Shown here piece by piece: positions 56,155 through 64,000 of a DNA stretch of 64,000 nucleotides. Made by a program: the position numbers and the translations under genes. This stretch comes from Semisulcospira habei (taxonomy: Eukaryota > Mollusca > Gastropoda > Semisulcospiridae): assembly GCA_036245525.1 (NCBI GenBank), contig BTPG01000002.1:126630362-126694361 (forward strand). The letters run 5' to 3'. The stretch's first letter is position 1, and each line of letters opens with the position of its first letter. The notes beneath the pieces are model-generated. The model did not search any database. It saw only the letters and a program-made list of their open reading frames with translations, and was not told where the DNA came from.

Positions 56155-56532
56155 TGTTTCAGTCCTTAGTGGTTCGTAGATGAGCATATATTTGAACAAT
56201 TGTTTTTGTGTGTGTGTGTTTTGACAGTTCATTAAGCGCCATCACGCACGCAGCCACGCAAACACAGTCGCACTAATAACGTGAAGGGTCGAATTACGCG
56301 CACAAGTGCATCAAGCATGCGCATCACATCACATCAGATCTGAAGTTTGTTGACAATGAGCCTAGCCACGTGTCTTGTCCGCCGGGCGGCATCGTCAGTA
56401 GCAGCCAGGGGGGTAAATCTGCGTCTGGGTATCCAGCAATGTATCCCTTGCTGTTGATTGTGACAGTGAAACTGTTACCACAGCTCCAGGGATCCACGGG
56501 GGGAAAGAAATACACACAACAATCTGACAGTG

Positions 56533-56639
56533 TTGCCTTTGATGGCAAAAGACAGAAAGTCCGTTCTTGAGAAATAGTTTCATTGTAATACAATGAAATT
56601 TTTGCTTTTCACGAAAATGGTTTTGCCTTCGCACGGCAG
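56533..56639. repeat. family I palindrome, copy 2
   Basis: TTGCCTTTG...GAAATAGTTTCATTG around TACAATGAAATTTTTGC; related to 24973-25078, same inner TTCATTG stem and TTTTCACRAAAATGG word. Confidence 0.65.
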
Positions 56640-56708
56640 ACTCGCTCTTCTGCTGAATACGGTAGGCTATTTCCAACACCTGAGCTGCTGTCTGGGGTAT
56701 GTGGAGGT

Positions 56709-56736
56709 GGGGGGGGGGGGGGGAGGGGGGGGGGGC
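56709..56736. repeat. G-run
   Basis: About 27 G with one interruption. Confidence 0.9.
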
Positions 56737-56815
56737 TGTGCCTGTGGAGGTACATGTACTGTCAGCCCGATGCATGCAGGTGGTACCATAGTCAGAGCAA
56801 GACGTATTCAGTACC

Positions 56816-57024
56816 TTAACCCTTTTAGCCCCGGATTCCTACAGCAGGAGATGGCTTGACCATGATAATTCAAGGGTAGTGCCAGATTAGCTCGGCGCCT
56901 TCAGGCGCCAAGCTAATCTGGCACTACCCGTGAATTATGGTCAATCCATCCCTTGCAACTGGTACAGTCTTTAGGCAACACCCCCAAAACTTGAGAAATG
57001 GGACCTTGGGGCTAAAATGGTTAA
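56816..57024. mobile_element. family A MITE (209 bp)
   Basis: TTAACCCTTTTAGCCCCGG to GGGGCTAAAATGGTTAA. Hairpin CAGATTAGC type; the right outer arm is partly lost. Confidence 0.85.
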
Positions 57025-57112
57025 AAGTACAGGTGACTGGATATGGCGAATGATTTGGCCAGGTGATGTACACGTTCTGTCACCTTACACCGGGGGTTCG
57101 TCACTGACCGCA

Positions 57113-57393
57113 TTAACCCTTTTCATCCTGATACACGATTGCTTGAAATAAATTTGACTATTATGGTTTAAGGATGGTGCCAGAATAGCTTGCCGCCTCA
57201 GACGCCACGCTATTTTGGCACAATCCTTGAGCTACAATGATGGATTTGGCGCCTCAGACGCTACGCTATTTTGGCACCATCCTTGAGCTACAATGATGGA
57301 TCTATCTCCTTATCAGTAATGAAGCCTTCATAAGACAGTACGCAAAAAAAAAAAAAAAAAAAAAAAATTCAGCCTCCGCCTGTAGTCGGTTAA
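57113..57393. mobile_element. family A MITE with tandemly duplicated right arm
   Basis: TTAACCCTTTTCATCCTG left, TAGTCGGTTAA right. The right hairpin arm plus flank (GCCTCAGACGC...TTGAGCTACAATGATGG, about 55 bp) occurs twice. An A-run of about 27 lies near the right end. Confidence 0.8.
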
Positions 57394-57690
57394 GGCGGTT
57401 CGTGCAACTGTCGCTCACGGCACGACTGCGAAGGTCGAACAAGAGTCTCCAACTGATCCTCCGTTTCAGTGGCGTAACACACGAAAAATGACTCTCGCTC
57501 CAGATGCAACCGCTGTCACGCCAAACGCCGGTTTCGATCTGGCGTGAGTGAGTTTGGCGTACTGCACCCCACGCGCAAGATTGCCATCTCAAAGTGACGC
57601 TGGCTCCATCTGGCATATATGACTCAGTCTGGCGCGTTGACCCATTTAACACCACGACCGGAGGCGTCAACTAACAACTATGATCCAGTT

Positions 57691-57806
57691 ACAGGAGAAG
57701 AATCGACCATAATAATTCAAGGGTAGTGCCAGATTAGCTTGGCGCCTGAAGGCGCCAAGCTAATCTGGCACTACCCTTGAATTATCATGGTCGATCCATC
57801 TCCTGC
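57691..57806. mobile_element. family A hairpin, well preserved
   Basis: ACAGGAGAAGAATCGACC to GGTCGATCCATCTCCTGC with a perfect CAGATTAGC core. Element ends (GACCCATTTAACACC; GGGGCTCAACAG) are worn. Confidence 0.8.
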
Positions 57807-57885
57807 TGTAGGGCATTTGGGGCTCAACAGTAGGTGACGTAACATTAGTGACCAGTGCGCCACACCTATCGCGTTACGGGAGATG

Positions 57886-57976
57886 CACTCCCCAGATAGA
57901 CCCACTAGGGGAGTACACCACATGTCGGCCACTTCTATTCAAATGAGATGCAGAACATCTCATTTGAATAAAAGTG
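57886..57976. repeat. family J repeat and inner hairpin
   Basis: GCACTCCCCAGATAGACCCA arm, then TATTCAAATGAGATG / CATCTCATTTGAATA hairpin. The arm recurs at about 62263-62300 and 63853-63890. Confidence 0.6.
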
Positions 57977-58398
57977 TGCTTGCGGTGTACAAACTAGTCG
58001 GGATAACAGCTTTGTAACTCCAGCTTAGTGGCATGGCCTTGCGCTCCTTTGGTTGCCAGTATGATCAGCATTTTCAGAGCCCACATTGATGGTATGATGG
58101 AGCTTGGATCATCATGGACATTGCAGTCCATCCTATTTATCAAAGCCGCCGGGCTCTGGAAATGGAGGTCACAGTGATTTGCTGGTCCAGCCATGTGGAC
58201 TGTTCACTAACGATTCCCTGCAAGCAGTGAAGAAATGACACAGTGGAAAACAAAGTTTGCCAGAGCAATGTCTTGGTGACACTGTCCAATGGCTATGTGT
58301 TTTCATTGAGATGAGGAATACGCGATCAGCTCATCCCGGCAGCTTACAATGTGCACGTAATGGCGAGAACATGTACTTGTGCATACTTCTTTTGTCAG
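57977..58398. other. no gene seen
   Basis: One imperfect inverted pair, CATTTTCAGAGCCC (58069) and GGGCTCTGGAAATG (58150). Otherwise unremarkable. Confidence 0.4.
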
Positions 58399-58622
58399 TT
58401 AGCCCCGCATCCTTCACTGCCGAGAAAAAAGTGAACACGATCCAACTGCAAGAGACATAGATCCTCATGAGCCCCCGCGGCTGCGGGGGCTCATGAGGAT
58501 CTATGCCTCTTGCTGAGACCAATTTGTATCCATGTTTCTTGGAAGGGGTTGGCTTTTCGTCTTTGAATGAACCAAGATATCAGAAAGAAGCATGTGCGCA
58601 CAGTATAGGGCATCACATCGCC

Positions 58623-60223
58623 CCTCTCTTGGCTTGACTTCGCGAACGAAGATTTTATAGGAGTTGCCCACGACGTCTGCAGGCTTGTTCGTGGCTGCGG
58701 AGGCCAATCCGAGACAGGCAGGTTCGACCGCAGTGGCTGCAGGGGAAGGTCTGGTCAGGGTTCTGAGCTGCGGCATCTCTGTTTTTTCTCCTGAGCCTCT
58801 TGTCCTTAAGGCTAGCTCTGTGAGAGTCCTCAAAGGAGACAGCTGCCTTGTAAACGGTGGAGCGCCAGGTGTCACGGTCCGCAGCAAGCGAAGACCACTG
58901 GTGGTGGTCGATTTGGCAGGCACTAAGTGACTTCTTGAGACAGTCTTTGTATCTCTTCTTTGGTGCCCCTCTGTCACGGTGTCCAGTAGCAAGCTCGCCG
59001 AACAGGGTGATCTTTGGTAGGCGATGATCCTCCATCCTGGAGACATGCCCCGCCCAGCGGAGCTGTGTCCGCAGCAGCAAAGCCTCGATGCTCACAGTTT
59101 CAGCCTGTTCAAGGACCTCGACGTTGGTGACATAGTCACTCCAGTGAATGCCCAGGATGGTGCGCAGGCAGCGCTGGTGGAAGCGTTCGAGGAGTCGTAG
59201 TTGGCTGCGGTAGAGGGCCCAGGACTCGGAACCATACAGCAGGGTGGTGAGGACCACAGCTCTGTACACGCTGATCTTGGTGCCTGTTTTCAGCTGTTGA
59301 TTGTGCCACACCCGCTTGAAAAGTCGCCCGAAAGCGCTGTTCGCTTTTGCCAGCCTGCTGTCAAGCTCCTTGTCCAGCTTGGCGTCCGACGTGATAATGC
59401 AGCCAAGGTAAGTAAACTGGTGCACTGACTTTAGTTCAGACTCGCCAATGGTGATGTGAGGAGGGCGATACACTGTCTTGGGTGCCGGCTGATGGAGGAC
59501 CTCTGTCTTTTTCAGACTGACCTCGAGTCCAAAGAGCTGGGCAGCATCTGCGAAGCAAGACGTGATGCGCTGCAGGGCTTTCTCTGTGTGTGCAACGAGG
59601 GCAGCATCATCAGCAAAAAGCAGCTCACGAATCAGTTGGTCTAGGGTTTTCGTGTGGGCCTGCAGTCGTCTGAGGTTGAACAGGCTGCCATCGAGACGAT
59701 ACCTGATGTACACTGCATCGTCATCATCGAGGTCCACTGTGGCCTGCTTCAACATCATGCTAAAAAAGATGGTGAAGAGGGTCGGTGCCAGCACGCAGCC
59801 CTGCTTTACGCCGTTGAGAATGGGGAATGGTTCTGAGAGGTCATTGTTGAGTCTCACCTGGCCTTGCTGGTCCTCGTGTAGCTGGACAATCATGTTGAGG
59901 AACTTTGGGGGACAGCCAAGTCGCTCCAGGATCTGCCACATGCCTTGCCTGCTCACAGTGTCGAACGCTTTTGTTAGGTCGACAAATGTTACGTACAGCC
60001 CTTTGTTCTGCTCGCGGCACTTCTCCTGTAGCTGTCTCAGCACAAAGACCATATCGGTGGTGCTCCTGTTTGCTCTGAAGCCACACTGGCCCTCTGGGAG
60101 TTGGTCTTCAGCGATGGCAGGTACCAGCCGATTCAGGAGCAGCCTTGCAAGGATTTTCCCAGCAATGGACAGCAGGGTAATTCCCCGATAGTTGGAACAG
60201 TCAGACTTCTCGCCTTTGTTCTT
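58623..60223 (-). mobile_element. 5'-truncated LINE (non-LTR retrotransposon), 1,601 bp
   Basis: Both edges are defined by an exact 42 bp direct repeat, 58581-58622 and 60224-60265, which I read as the target-site duplication. The sequence on both outer sides is one family B MITE (58399-60279), which would be 238 bp without this insertion, the normal size. The element begins inside the reverse transcriptase domain (KNKGEKSD...) and so lacks the endonuclease. After the stop codon only about 32 bp remain, including a small stem-loop (CTTCG TTCG CGAAG). There is no poly(A) tail. Confidence 0.88.
58655..60223 (-). CDS. LINE reverse transcriptase, partial (522 codons, open)
   Basis: C-terminal two thirds of a LINE ORF2 that would copy element RNA at a nicked target. 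Reading from 60223 down, I see the NYRGITLLS motif, palm motif A FVDLTKAFD, motif B NGVKQGCVLAPTLF, catalytic LLFADDAALV (motif C, FADD), SLKKTEVL and TYLGCIITS, then a conserved YGSESW/RCLRTILGI region. It ends with a C2HC finger (CSHC...HEQAC, C-x2-C-x12-H-x3-C) and a short basic tail. The frame continues 33 codons upstream (to 60322), but those are read from the duplicated MITE sequence and do not belong to the LINE. No stops or frameshifts, so the insertion is probably fairly recent. It cannot act alone because the endonuclease part is missing. Clade not assigned. Confidence 0.9.
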   Translation of the reverse strand, partial: KNKGEKSDCSNYRGITLLSIAGKILARLLLNRLVPAIAEDQLPEGQCGFRANRSTTDMVFVLRQLQEKCREQNKGLYVTFVDLTKAFDTVSRQGMWQILERLGCPPKFLNMIVQLHEDQQGQVRLNNDLSEPFPILNGVKQGCVLAPTLFTIFFSMMLKQATVDLDDDDAVYIRYRLDGSLFNLRRLQAHTKTLDQLIRELLFADDAALVAHTEKALQRITSCFADAAQLFGLEVSLKKTEVLHQPAPKTVYRPPHITIGESELKSVHQFTYLGCIITSDAKLDKELDSRLAKANSAFGRLFKRVWHNQQLKTGTKISVYRAVVLTTLLYGSESWALYRSQLRLLERFHQRCLRTILGIHWSDYVTNVEVLEQAETVSIEALLLRTQLRWAGHVSRMEDHRLPKITLFGELATGHRDRGAPKKRYKDCLKKSLSACQIDHHQWSSLAADRDTWRSTVYKAAVSFEDSHRASLKDKRLRRKNRDAAAQNPDQTFPCSHCGRTCLSRIGLRSHEQACRRRGQLL

Positions 60224-60309
60224 CAGAAAGAAGCATGTGCGCACAGTATAGGGCATCACATCGCCAGGGAAGGGCTTAATCACTACGTGCAGATTCTGGG
60301 GTGTGTAAC

Positions 60310-61504
60310 TACTGACTCGCACGGCTGACTGCTACGAAGACGTGAAAAACTGGATGACAGCAAACAAGCTAAAACTGAACGACGACAAAACGAAAGCCAT
60401 GCTGGTAGGCACTCGCCAGAAACTCTCCCAGCTCCCTCCCTCTCTCCACCTTCAACTCGATAGCACCCCCATCTCCCTCTCTGACTCGGCCAAGAACCTC
60501 GGCGTTATCCTCGATTCCTCTCTGTCCATGACCAGCTTCGTTTCCGCCACGGCCCAGGCATGTTATTTCCACCTCCGCCGCATCAGTCAGATCAGAAAAT
60601 ACCTCACTACCGAAGCTGCCACCAAACTTGCTGTCTCTCTCATCTTATCTCGCATCGACTACTGCAACTCTCTCCTTTCCGGCCCCCACCAGGGTCTGCC
60701 CTGGGGGACTTGGGTGGGGTTAGGTATTTTTTAGTTCCCAGGGTCACCCTGGTCAGCCCCACAGGGTGGGTTTTTCTCTCTATTCTGGGGCGTGTGTTTC
60801 TGTCTACCCTTTGTCCATTCACCTGTATTTGCCTTTTTCAAACTCTCCCTACTGTCTGCACTGCCTGTAGCTCTTGATATTGGATGTGTGTTGCTAAATG
60901 GTCTTAGCTTTATTTATGCCCCATGTTGTAGGTTTATTTAATGTATTTGACCGGCTGGCGACATACATTCAATTTTCTGTTTAGTTTTTTTTCACAAGCA
61001 GTGCAGGCACGTCCTGAGAAAGCCTTGTTGCTGTCGGGACGTTAAGCAATGTACAATCAATCAATGTACAATCTCCTTTCCGGCCTCCCTCACTCCACCA
61101 TTTTCACTCTCCAACGCGTTCAGAACAATGCTGCCCGCCTCGTCCTCAGAAAGAAAAAATCCGACCACGTCACACCCCTGCTCAAACTCCTTCACTGGCT
61201 CCCCATCCCCCAACGCATCCAATACAAAATTCTGTCTCTCTGCTACAAATCCCTGAACAATTGCGCTCCTGCCTATAGTCTCTCCAACTTACTTCACCCC
61301 TACACACCTTCCCGCTCCCTCCGCTCTGCCTCTGACCCTCTCCGCATCCACATCCCTCGCACCAAACTCAACACTTTCGGCCCCCGCTCCTTCTCCGTCT
61401 ACGGTCCATCCACTTGGAACACTCTCCCACTCTCTCTCCGTCAGAAACACTCTCTCTCCTCCTTCCAGTCCGCCCTCAAAACTCACCTCTTTCAACAGTT
61501 TTAG
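60310..61504 (+). pseudogene. LINE reverse transcriptase C-terminus, interrupted
   Basis: Two halves of one reading frame separated by the insertion at 60685-61071. The 14 bp duplication TCTCCTTTCCGGCC flanks the insertion; reading across one copy of it restores the frame between the SLLSG and LPHS motifs. Apart from the insertion no decay is visible. The GTG at 60342 is not a genuine start; the reading frame simply enters from upstream. Confidence 0.8.
60685..61071 (+). mobile_element. 388 bp SINE-like element, copy 1
   Basis: 387 bp inserted in the plus-strand LINE with a 14 bp target-site duplication (60671-60684 and 61072-61085). It starts with a GC-rich partial palindrome (CCCACC...GGTCTGCCCTGGGGGACTTG), has CCCAGGGTCACCCTGG, and ends GTCGGGACGTTAAGCA followed by (AATC)n. 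It encodes nothing. The tail resembles molluscan SINE tails, but I see no clear tRNA-type A and B boxes. Confidence 0.88.
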
Positions 61505-61722
61505 CACTATATCACCACACTCCCCACCCCAAGCTGACCGTCGTAATGTATTTCACTGTTTGTGGTACGCAAGTCATTGTCTAAAGCCGCGGCGTGCGCA
61601 TGCGTGCGCGAGTTGTGAGTGCGCGCTTAGAGTTATAATTATTATAAGATAAGCGCATTATAAATACCGTAATTATTATTATTATTATTAACTGAGCAGG
61701 ACCGCATCAGCTACTGCTGTTA

Positions 61723-62205
61723 AGGCCCCGCCACACATGCCGGTTGTGCCCCGATTTTGAAGCCGATTCCGATCCGATTGCGATCGGATGACGTCATATA
61801 TCCGATCCGATCCCAATCGGCTGGGAATCGGGTGTCTAGAACCTGCTCTATTTTTCCGATCCGAATCGGCCCCGATTGTAAGCTTCAACCAATCAGTCTC
61901 GCAAAGCATGTCGTTTCAGTTTGAAAATGGCGGAAGATCAGTACCACCTTCGTTGCCGATGTTTCGCCTGCCTCTTCCCGAATATGATGCAAAACTGCTG
62001 ATAATGCAAGCACATCATCATCACTGTCAAAACTAGCAGCCATTTCAGAACAGGTACGACCTTGATCTTCGATTCAAACCGGTCGGCTAAAAAAAAGTCG
62101 GGGAATGTGTGGCAGTGCACACGTTTTTGTAGTCCGGTCCGATCACACTCCGATTCGAAACTGCTTGAGAATCGGCCTCAAAATCGGGCATGTGTGGCGG
62201 GGCCT
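61723..62205 (-). mobile_element. PIF/Harbinger-type non-autonomous element, copy 2
   Basis: 483 bp, inverted relative to the copy at 21391. TTA duplication at 61720-61722 and 62206-62208, ends AGGCCCCGCCACACATGCC. It lies 33 bp beyond the (ATT)n tail of the plus-strand LINE. Carries the same MAASFDSDDD coding remnant, with frame changes after about 25 codons. Confidence 0.75.
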
Positions 62206-62259
62206 TTACCGCTCAATGGAGGTCTTCAGCTTTGTACAGGCCACCCGTGCCGCTTGTGG

Positions 62260-62300
62260 ATGTACTCCCCATATAGACCCACTCGGTGAGAAGCACCACA
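62260..62300 (+). repeat. family J arm
   Basis: GTACTCCCCATATAGACCCA followed by GGTGAGAAGCACCACAC; single arm only. Confidence 0.5.
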
Positions 62301-62478
62301 CGGTTACCCGCCTAACTTACACATCTGTTGCTGAATCAGAGGAACAGGTCATGGAGGTTAAACCTCTCCCCAATCCCCACCCCATTGACTGCCAGCGTCA
62401 GTTTCAATCCAACCACTTACCACAACGGCGTCTCAGAAACGATCGCAGATCGACAACTAAAAACAACCCATCCGCCTG

Positions 62479-62479
<1 letters not shown>

Positions 62480-62509
<30 letters not shown>

Positions 62510-62580
62510 AACGAATATAATGAAGGAGGGGGGGGGGGGGGGGGGTCGTGGGCCTCATGTGAATCTATACCTCTTGCATT
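62480..62580. repeat. A-run, G-run and a family B right arm
   Basis: About 28 A (62480-62508), about 18 G (62528-62546), then CTCATGTGAATCTATACC and TCTTGC, the right half of a family B hairpin. Confidence 0.75.
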
Positions 62581-62635
62581 CGAGTTGTGTTTGCAGTCAA
62601 GTGTTAATTAGTTATTGGGGCTTATTATGGCCCTT

Positions 62636-62727
62636 TTAACCCTTTGCGTGTCGGCAGCGGGTTTTGTCGCGATGATTCCGACAGGAATCATCGCGACAAA
62701 AACCGCTACCGGCACGCGAAGGGTTAA
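62636..62727. mobile_element. family C MITE, full length (92 bp), near-perfect palindrome
   Basis: TTAACCCTTTGCGTGTCGG to CCGGCACGCGAAGGGTTAA, with TTTTGTCGCGATGATTCC arms. The best-preserved family C copy. A further AAGGGGTTAA end lies at about 62765. Confidence 0.92.
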
Positions 62728-62821
62728 GTAGGGAATACTGTCTCACGGCGGCGACTGGCGGTGAAGGGGTTAACGGGTTTCAGCTCAGTGACTGGATTTC
62801 ACAAACAGTTGATACTTGATT

Positions 62822-62840
62822 AAGGGGGGGGGGGGGGGGG
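62822..62840. repeat. G-run
   Basis: About 17 G. The stretch 62841-63359 holds overlapping chance frames and a short family D fragment (GGTCCACGACGGCCGC, 63120). Confidence 0.8.
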
Positions 62841-63359
62841 TGCAACCAGCACGGGACGTGCAATTGCAAGCGGGGAGTGGGTTAAGTGGGTGGATCGATA
62901 TTCCTGCCTGACTGTCCCCGTGACTGACACCTCGCGAGATGTCTGCCAATCACACCGCCACCCTCCGTCTTCAGCACGTGACACGCGCTCTCCGCCGCCA
63001 ACACGCTTCACCTCAACACTTAATACGGTTGTCGGACGAGAGCCGCTGTGCTCGAAAACTGTAAAATCGTATGTTACCAAACACAAAACAGTGTACTACC
63101 CCTGTAGCACAATGTCTTCGGTCCACGACGGCCGCAGTGGAAACCGGGCTGATTTAGGCCGGCGTACACCACTCCGCGAGGTTGGGAGGGGGGTGGGGGA
63201 TGGAGGAGGGGGGCGGGGTCGATCCGGTCACTTCGTTATAGACTGAACTTTGGAAACGCGTGGCTGAGGACTTGAAAGTACATAAATGTATTATCCACAT
63301 TTTATAATCTTACTTGCATTAAAGCATAGGCCAGTCGAAAGTAATACTACTCTGATGCA

Positions 63360-63570
63360 CTAGCCCTTTTCAGCCCTGTTAATACACCCATTGCTTGAAA
63401 TGAATTTGCCCGATAGATCAAGGGCGGTGGTGCCAGAATAGCTTTGCGCCTCAGCTATTCTGGCACCGCCCTTTTACTAAAACAGTTGATCTATCTCTTA
63501 ATCTGTAATGTAGCCTTCAAAGGACAATAAGCAAATTTTACAAATCAGCCCCTGGGTGTACTGGGCTAGT
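63360..63570. mobile_element. family A MITE, CATTGCTTGAAAT subfamily, worn
   Basis: Left CCCTTTTCAGCCCTG; hairpin about 63417-63476 with a shortened right centre (GCGCCTCAGCTATTCTGG); right end TGTACTGGGCTAG. TTAA lost at both ends. Confidence 0.65.
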
Positions 63571-63852
63571 ACTCAACTAGAGGTTGAGTACTAACGTAGC
63601 ATGATATAGTTTCATCCGTGTTGCAACTCTCCATGTTGTCTCACCAGAGGATCATGATCTGCGGCGGAGTGTGCGTTGTGGATGCTGTGGGCTGCAGCTG
63701 TCTGAAGAGACAAGGGGAAGATATCTTGACCGTCCTCGCTCGATCACGATGTGTCCCCTCCTGTGTCTGTCTCTTGTCTCGCCTCTTTTATTCTATCACC
63801 ATTTTCTTTCTTTTTTTGGTTCTTTTTCCGTCTTCCCGCATCGTTTGCAGGT

Positions 63853-63964
63853 GTACTCCCCACATACACCCACTAAGGGAGCACACCACAAGCGCACGTC
63901 GCCTTTCATTTTGATTAGGAGTGTACTAGTGGTGTATTCCCCGAGTAGGTTTATCTGGGAGTAC
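63853..63964. repeat. family J palindrome with both arms
   Basis: GTACTCCCCACATACACCCA pairs with the complement of GGTTTATCTGGGAGTAC across about 40 bp of centre; arms about 37 bp with mismatches. Confidence 0.65.
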
Positions 63965-64000
63965 GCGCGCAAACGGTACGATTTTTTGTTTTGTTTTTTG

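Larger units (their letters stand above)
58399..60279 (-). mobile_element. family B MITE split by the LINE
   Basis: Right end TTAA at 60276-60279 reads on the minus strand as TTAAGCCCTTCCCTGGC. The left end GTTAGCCCCGCATCC starts at 58399 (TTAA decayed to TTAG). The hairpin (58448-58513) is perfect, with arms GCAAGAGACATAGATCC and CTCATGAGCCCCCGC. The two MITE parts, 224 bp and 14 bp, sum to 238 bp, matching other full family B copies (2602-2839 and 28049-28283). Confidence 0.8.
60300..61690 (+). mobile_element. LINE 3' end (L2/CR1-like), split by a SINE-like insertion
   Basis: The C-terminal part of a different reverse transcriptase is encoded in two in-frame pieces, about 60310-60684 and 61086-61504. 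Recognisable words are NWMTANKLKLNDDKT, KNLGVILDSSLSM, SRIDYCNSLLSG, then LQRVQNNAARLV, LHWLPIPQRI and FGPRSFSVYGPSTWN, ending LFQQF and a stop. The 3' UTR finishes in an (ATT)n tail at about 61672-61690. The 5' boundary near 60300 is uncertain. The fragment lacks the catalytic core, so it is dead. Confidence 0.85.

Noticed and set aside
60224..60322. First 33 codons of the minus-strand reverse transcriptase frame
   Set aside because: They lie in the 42 bp duplication and flanking MITE sequence, not in the LINE.

Overview
This window is eukaryotic nuclear DNA, most likely from a marine mollusc (a gastropod is my best guess). Evidence: split-gene structure, no bacterial-style gene packing, many CA/TA/CT microsatellites and long C/G homopolymers, SINE-type tails of the GGACGTTAAAC kind seen in molluscan repeats, metazoan-type non-LTR retrotransposons, and a metazoan C2H2 zinc-finger protein. 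The species cannot be named from sequence alone.

Only one host protein gene is well supported: a 1,559-residue multi-zinc-finger protein whose whole coding sequence lies in one exon (47853-52532, + strand). A splice acceptor ends at 47850. A repeat-poor block at 36300-36521 carries a full CRE palindrome, two ETS-type sites, a perfect NRF1 palindrome and a GTAAGT donor; I infer that it is the promoter and non-coding first exon, with an 11.3 kb intron. The repeat-poor block just upstream (34.5-36.2 kb) looks like regulatory DNA.

Nearly everything else is mobile DNA. The dominant feature is a set of short, non-coding, TTAA-ended elements (piggyBac-like MITEs; TTAACCC at one end, GGGTTAA at the other), each built around a near-perfect hairpin. 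Family A (about 214 bp) has a GGCGCC hairpin. Family B (about 213-238 bp) has a CTCATGAG hairpin. Family C (about 77-92 bp) is almost wholly one palindrome containing CGCGATGATTCC or a relative. Family D (CCCAGTAGCAAA ends, CGGGCCC core) and several one- or two-copy palindromes (called E to J below) share the hairpin plan without clear TTAA ends. Within A and B the two hairpin arms change together between subfamilies. Neighbouring elements often share one TTAA, forming chains (52.56-53.15 kb, 41.84-42.20 kb, 7.40-7.91 kb, 10.30-10.67 kb).

Other mobile DNA: two PIF/Harbinger-type elements of about 490 bp with TTA duplications; four copies of an about 388 bp SINE-like element, three with clear 12-14 bp target-site duplications; a 204 bp SINE-type insertion with a 14 bp duplication; a tRNA-like SINE; a 5'-truncated but open LINE reverse transcriptase on the minus strand (58623-60223), inserted into a family B MITE with a 42 bp duplication; and a second LINE 3' end on the plus strand (about 60300-61690), split by a SINE-like insertion.

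Layout: 0-34 kb hairpin-MITE-rich with microsatellites and foldbacks; 34-36.5 kb repeat-poor candidate regulatory region; 36.5-47.85 kb candidate intron with few MITEs; 47.85-52.53 kb zinc-finger coding exon, bracketed by MITEs within about 25 bp on each side; 52.5-58 kb MITE-rich; 58.4-62.2 kb nested LINE, SINE-like and Harbinger cluster; 62.2-64 kb more MITEs and simple repeats.
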